Shown piece after piece: positions 61,401 through 64,000 of a stretch of 64,000 bases of DNA. Every line of letters begins with the position of its first letter. Position 1 is the first letter of the stretch. Made by a program: the position numbers and the translations under genes. This stretch comes from Sipunculus nudus (lineage: Eukaryota; Annelida; Sipuncula; Golfingiida; Sipunculidae), in the NCBI GenBank assembly GCA_026874595.1, contig CM049316.1:50787676-50851675 (forward strand). Direction: 5' to 3'. Under the pieces are notes generated by a model. It did not search any database, was not told where the DNA came from, and saw only the letters and a program-made list of their open reading frames with translations.

Positions 61401-61560
61401 TTATTCTATAATTTACAGAGGTCCATTTCAGCAGGGCCATTTTTTCTTAGGTTTTCAAATGGTTAAATACACATGAAAAACCAAAAGAAATAAAAATATT
61501 TTGCAGTTACTAATATTTTCCAAAATTCAGCTGAGCACAGTGACCCATGGGTCCCTTGTT

Positions 61561-61694
61561 TTTTCTGGGTCAGGCACAGGGAGTAGATATCCATGAAATT
61601 GTATGTGGGTATGTGTGTGTGTGTGAATTGCGCTGTGAGTCCGACCATTGGAGAATTGGCGCCATATAAATACTATATATTATTATTATTATTG
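61561..61694 (+). repeat. Short interspersed repeat fragment with (ATT)n tail
   Basis: GGGTATGTGTGTGTGTGTGA, then ATTGGCGCCATATAAATACT and (ATT)n, the typical tail form of many animal SINE/MITE remnants. Family not identified. Confidence 0.45.
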
Positions 61695-61960
61695 ATCCAG
61701 AATCCTCCCAGGAAAAATTAGAATTCTGATTTATCCCGGGAAAAATGAGAATCCAGGGATGGTATGAAGGGATTCCAAATCTTCCCAGGAAGAATGAGAA
61801 TTCTCATTCTTCCTGTGACAAATGAGAATTCCAGTCTCTCCCGAGAAAATTGAGAATTCTCTTTTTTCCCGGGAGAGATTGGAATTCAGTTTTGAAATTC
61901 AAACCTGGGAAAAATGAGAATTCTCATTCTTCCCGGGAAGAATGGGAATTTTTGATGCCA
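61695..61960. repeat. Array of palindromic TCCCGGGA / GAGAATTCTC units
   Basis: Six or more alternations of TTCCCGGGAAAAATGAGAAT and its complement. A perfect 28-bp palindrome lies at 61787-61814 (half-site AGGAAGAATGAGAA) and a similar one at about 61912-61940. Strong hairpin potential. Confidence 0.85.
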
Positions 61961-62049
61961 ACTTAACTCTTTAAATTTTTTTCATACATATTTCTCCTTT
62001 TCAGAAAGGATATATTGTATATATATAAGTAGTACATATATCTTTATTT

Positions 62050-62168
62050 CACAAATGTGTAAGAAATATCTCACAAGGTTATATTTGTTTTTCTCACAAA
62101 TCTGTAAGAATTATCTCACAAGGTTATATTTGTTTTTCTCACAAATCTGTAAGAATTATCTCACAAGG
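62050..62168. repeat. 45-bp tandem repeat, ~2.6 copies
   Basis: CACAAATCTGTAAGAATTAT, CTCACAAGGTTATATTTGTT, TTTCT repeated at a 45-bp period. The reading frame through it is a period artefact. Confidence 0.9.
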
Positions 62169-62408
62169 GGAAAAACGGCCACCAGGGGGCGCTGCGGGTG
62201 TTGCGTCCAACTGGGCCATAATGCCGGGTCAAGGTCACGGGGTCAAAGGTCTGACCCTCGAGCCAAAACCCTTCCCGTTCCCAAGCCCGGCCAAACTCGT
62301 CCGTTCACAAACTCGGCCTAACTCTTCCGTTCACAAACTCGGCACTCACCCGCTCTCGAATAAATGATAAGGAGAAATTTTTGGAACGATACATATTTTT
62401 TATTCTTT
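62169..62408. other. GC-richer non-coding stretch
   Basis: AGGGGGCGCTGCGGGTGTTG, GGTCAAGGTCACGGGGTCAA and a short repeated CCGTTCACAAACTCGGCC (about 62300 and 62325). No gene recognised. Confidence 0.5.
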
Positions 62409-63188
62409 TCAAATACAGTGGTGGAACATTGAAACGATAAACATATTTACAAGGTAAACATATATACAAGGATGAATGTGCAGTGATGTAAACACATGTA
62501 CATTTGACATTTTAAAACAGGACACCTTCTTCTGCCTTTCGCCGAGCAGGATATAGACATCGGTCCCCAGTTCACCGATGGCGTCTAAGTTCATTTCCAG
62601 TTCGCGGAACCGTTGGTTGATTTTCTCCAGCATCTGTGTGATATCGTCTTCTTTCGTTGTTTCATCGGTGACGGCGGCGGGTGCGGGCCTGGCCGTCCCC
62701 TCGGTTTTCTTTATACCGCGCCTACCTGCGGTTTTTGTTTTGGCGGTATTTTGTGCATCAGGCGTGGTGTTGTTTCGTTTACAGGTTTTCTTTTAATCTT
62801 TTCCCGGTTCTCTGCTGTTGGGTTTGGTTTTCTTCCTCTTGTTACCGCTCTGTTTGTCAGCCCCCTGATTTCTCTTATCGGTCGCAGGTAGGTTTTCTTG
62901 CTGTGCAACCTCCGTGAGCACGGGACCCGTGTTATACGCTTGTGCGGTATTCGCTGGATGCTGGGCCATCCATGTGACGTCGGTGTCAGTGGGGTTGGAG
63001 CTAGTCAGCGGAGCAGGGGACGTGTCTTGCGGCACGGTGGCAGCTGTAGCGGCGGGAGCCGATGAGGCAGGCACGTTGACGTCTTGGATGTTATTTTCCA
63101 TTTGTCTGAGAAGCTCATCCACTGCCTGTTGACTGGCTAAGATGTCCGCTGGTCCTTTGGTAGCGTCGAACGCGAAGGTGGTGGTCAT
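62409..63188 (-). pseudogene. Unrecognised GC-rich ORF, one in-frame stop
   Basis: From ATG at 63188 the frame is open for 131 codons, meets TAA at 62793, and continues open in the same frame to 62409 (259 codons in all). The N-terminal part (TKGPADILASQQAVDELL, RQMENNIQDVNVPASS) is helix then A/P/T/S-rich linker. A lysine-rich, NLS-like segment (GNKRKKTKPNSREPGKD) straddles the stop. The part after the stop has a predicted helix, DDITQMLEKINQRFRELE and ILLGERQKK. Base composition is clearly more GC-rich than neighbours. It resembles a structural or gag-like protein more than an enzyme, but I do not recognise it. It could be a decayed transferred gene, an unknown TE protein, or two ORFs joined by readthrough. 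Confidence 0.5.
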
Positions 63189-63227
63189 GGTGAAGTGGTG
63201 CCCTTAGCAAAAATAGAGCTTGCCGCG

Positions 63228-63612
63228 CACTGTTGCTGCAAACTTGCTGCAGCTTTGCAGCAACCTTGCAGCAAGGTCACAATTTGCCATGCAAATTAGT
63301 TTGCGGCAACCTTGCTGCAGGCTTGCTGCAACCTATGTTCCGGCAGCCCTTTTCCCGCAGCCTTCCCGCAGCCTTCCTGCAGCCTTCTCGCTCACTTCCA
63401 GCAGCCTTCTAGCACACTTCCCGCAGCCTTCTCGCAGCCTTCTCGCACACTTCCCACAGCCTTCCCGCACACTTTCCGCAGCCTTCTCGCAGCCTTCTCG
63501 CACACTTCCCTCAGCCTTCTCGCAGCCTTCTCGCTCACTTCCCGCAGCCTCCTTGCACACTTCCCACAGCCTTCTCTCACACTGCCTGCAGCCTTCCTGC
63601 ACACTTCCCGCA
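63228..63612. repeat. 11-bp minisatellite (CGCAGCCTTCT / CGCACACTTCC)
   Basis: From about 63347, roughly 24 consecutive 11-base units, alternating CGCAGCCTTCY and CGCACACTTCC forms, all pyrimidine-rich on this strand. A more diverged section (CTTGCTGCAAA, CTTTGCAGCAA, CCTTGCAGCAA) covers 63228-63335. Because 11 is not a multiple of 3 and the units lack stop trinucleotides, several frames on both strands stay open. Confidence 0.9.
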
Positions 63613-64000
63613 GCCTTCTTTTAATATGTACTTAATTTTCATTTAAGTGATGTTGTGGCCAGAAATACAATGTTTTTATATTGCTTTCAATTAGAAAAAG
63701 AGAAATTTCATGAAGTTTGCAAATGAGATATGTTTACAATATAAATTTTATTGAAAACTTCTATTATCCTCCGCCAAGCGGCTACGACTTCTGACATTTA
63801 ACTGCAATTTATCAGCATTTTTAAACATAAAACAACAAAAAAGGGCACATCAACACTTCATCAAACATGTCAACATGGGGATATGATCACTTTGTGAACA
63901 TACAATTAACTTTATGATGAGAAATATTAGTTTCCTTCTGTCACTTTGCGTGTAGACTACACTGCAGTACAAGTTGTACAGTCAGCGCTGTGAGTTTCTG
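63613..64000. other. No gene or repeat recognised
   Basis: AT-rich single-copy-looking sequence; nothing supported. Confidence 0.5.

Larger units (their letters stand above)
54671..61557 (+). mobile_element. Family A element with nested MITE and SINE
   Basis: The head TTTTAGCTCAGCTGACTGTA at 54671 is interrupted after TAA at 54691 and resumes at 57110 with GAAGTCATCTGAGC. The body contains TAAAAGACATAAAACC and the uninterrupted TATGATCATTATTTAAATG. The tail CAGCTGAGCACAGTGACCCA, TGGGTCCCTTG ends at about 61557. Non-coding, with C-runs near 59642-59654, 60420-60433 and 60829-60838. Confidence 0.7.

Noticed and set aside
63220-63635. Pro/Ser-rich or Cys/Arg-rich proteins
   Set aside because: Overlapping open frames on both strands come from the 11-bp repeat.

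Overview
This window looks like repeat-dominated genomic DNA from an animal, probably a mollusc and most likely a bivalve. There is no operon structure and no dense coding. Instead there are two L1/Tx1-type LINEs, a tRNA-derived SINE, a solo LTR, terminal-inverted-repeat DNA transposons, satellites, and many non-autonomous Helentron-like elements with tandem-repeat cores. The species call is an inference from this repeat style; no host gene is identified with confidence.

Layout. 1-4675 is a ~144-bp satellite with a 2740-bp higher-order repeat. 4.8-38.7 kb is a nest of Helentron-like families, here called A (5' TAGCTCAGCTGACT, 3' GACCCATGGGTCCCTTG), B (5' TAGCGAACCTGTG, 3' AGGCCTGTAGGCCTTG), C (~278-bp tandem core, 3' hairpin then CTAG), D (~180-bp tandem core, 5' ATGCCCCCGCCAC, 3' CTAG) and E (shares B's tail). 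Related interrupted and uninterrupted copies in the window let several insertions be read directly, and all are consistent with insertion between T and T. A near-identical 3.82-kb tandem duplication occupies 17.2-24.8 kb. A solo LTR with a 4-bp target duplication sits at 11.4-12.1 kb. 32.0-34.6 kb is the least repetitive stretch and holds two weak candidate exons.

38.7-54.3 kb is a three-level nest. An old plus-strand LINE carries an ORF1 that continues in frame from coiled coil, RRM-like and CTD segments into a NADAR domain (the YbiA-like ADP-ribose glycosidase fold). A ~10-kb TIR transposon splits that NADAR domain. Inside the TIR transposon lies a young minus-strand LINE with intact ORF1, an ORF2 broken by one base in an A-run, AATAAA, a 32-base poly(A) and a perfect 11-bp target duplication. 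Its ORF1 and ORF2 are separated by an unusual ~3.5-kb non-coding spacer. The old LINE ends in its C-terminal zinc knuckle, where an A-type element was inserted.

54.3-61.6 kb is an A element holding a small Harbinger-like TIR element (which itself holds a reversed A copy) and a SINE. 61.6-64 kb has palindrome arrays, a 45-bp tandem repeat, a GC-rich unrecognised minus-strand ORF with one in-frame stop, and an 11-bp minisatellite.

The most interesting candidate is the NADAR-bearing LINE ORF1, followed by the set of Helentron-like families sharing terminal hairpins and a GGTGGCGCCACC palindrome.
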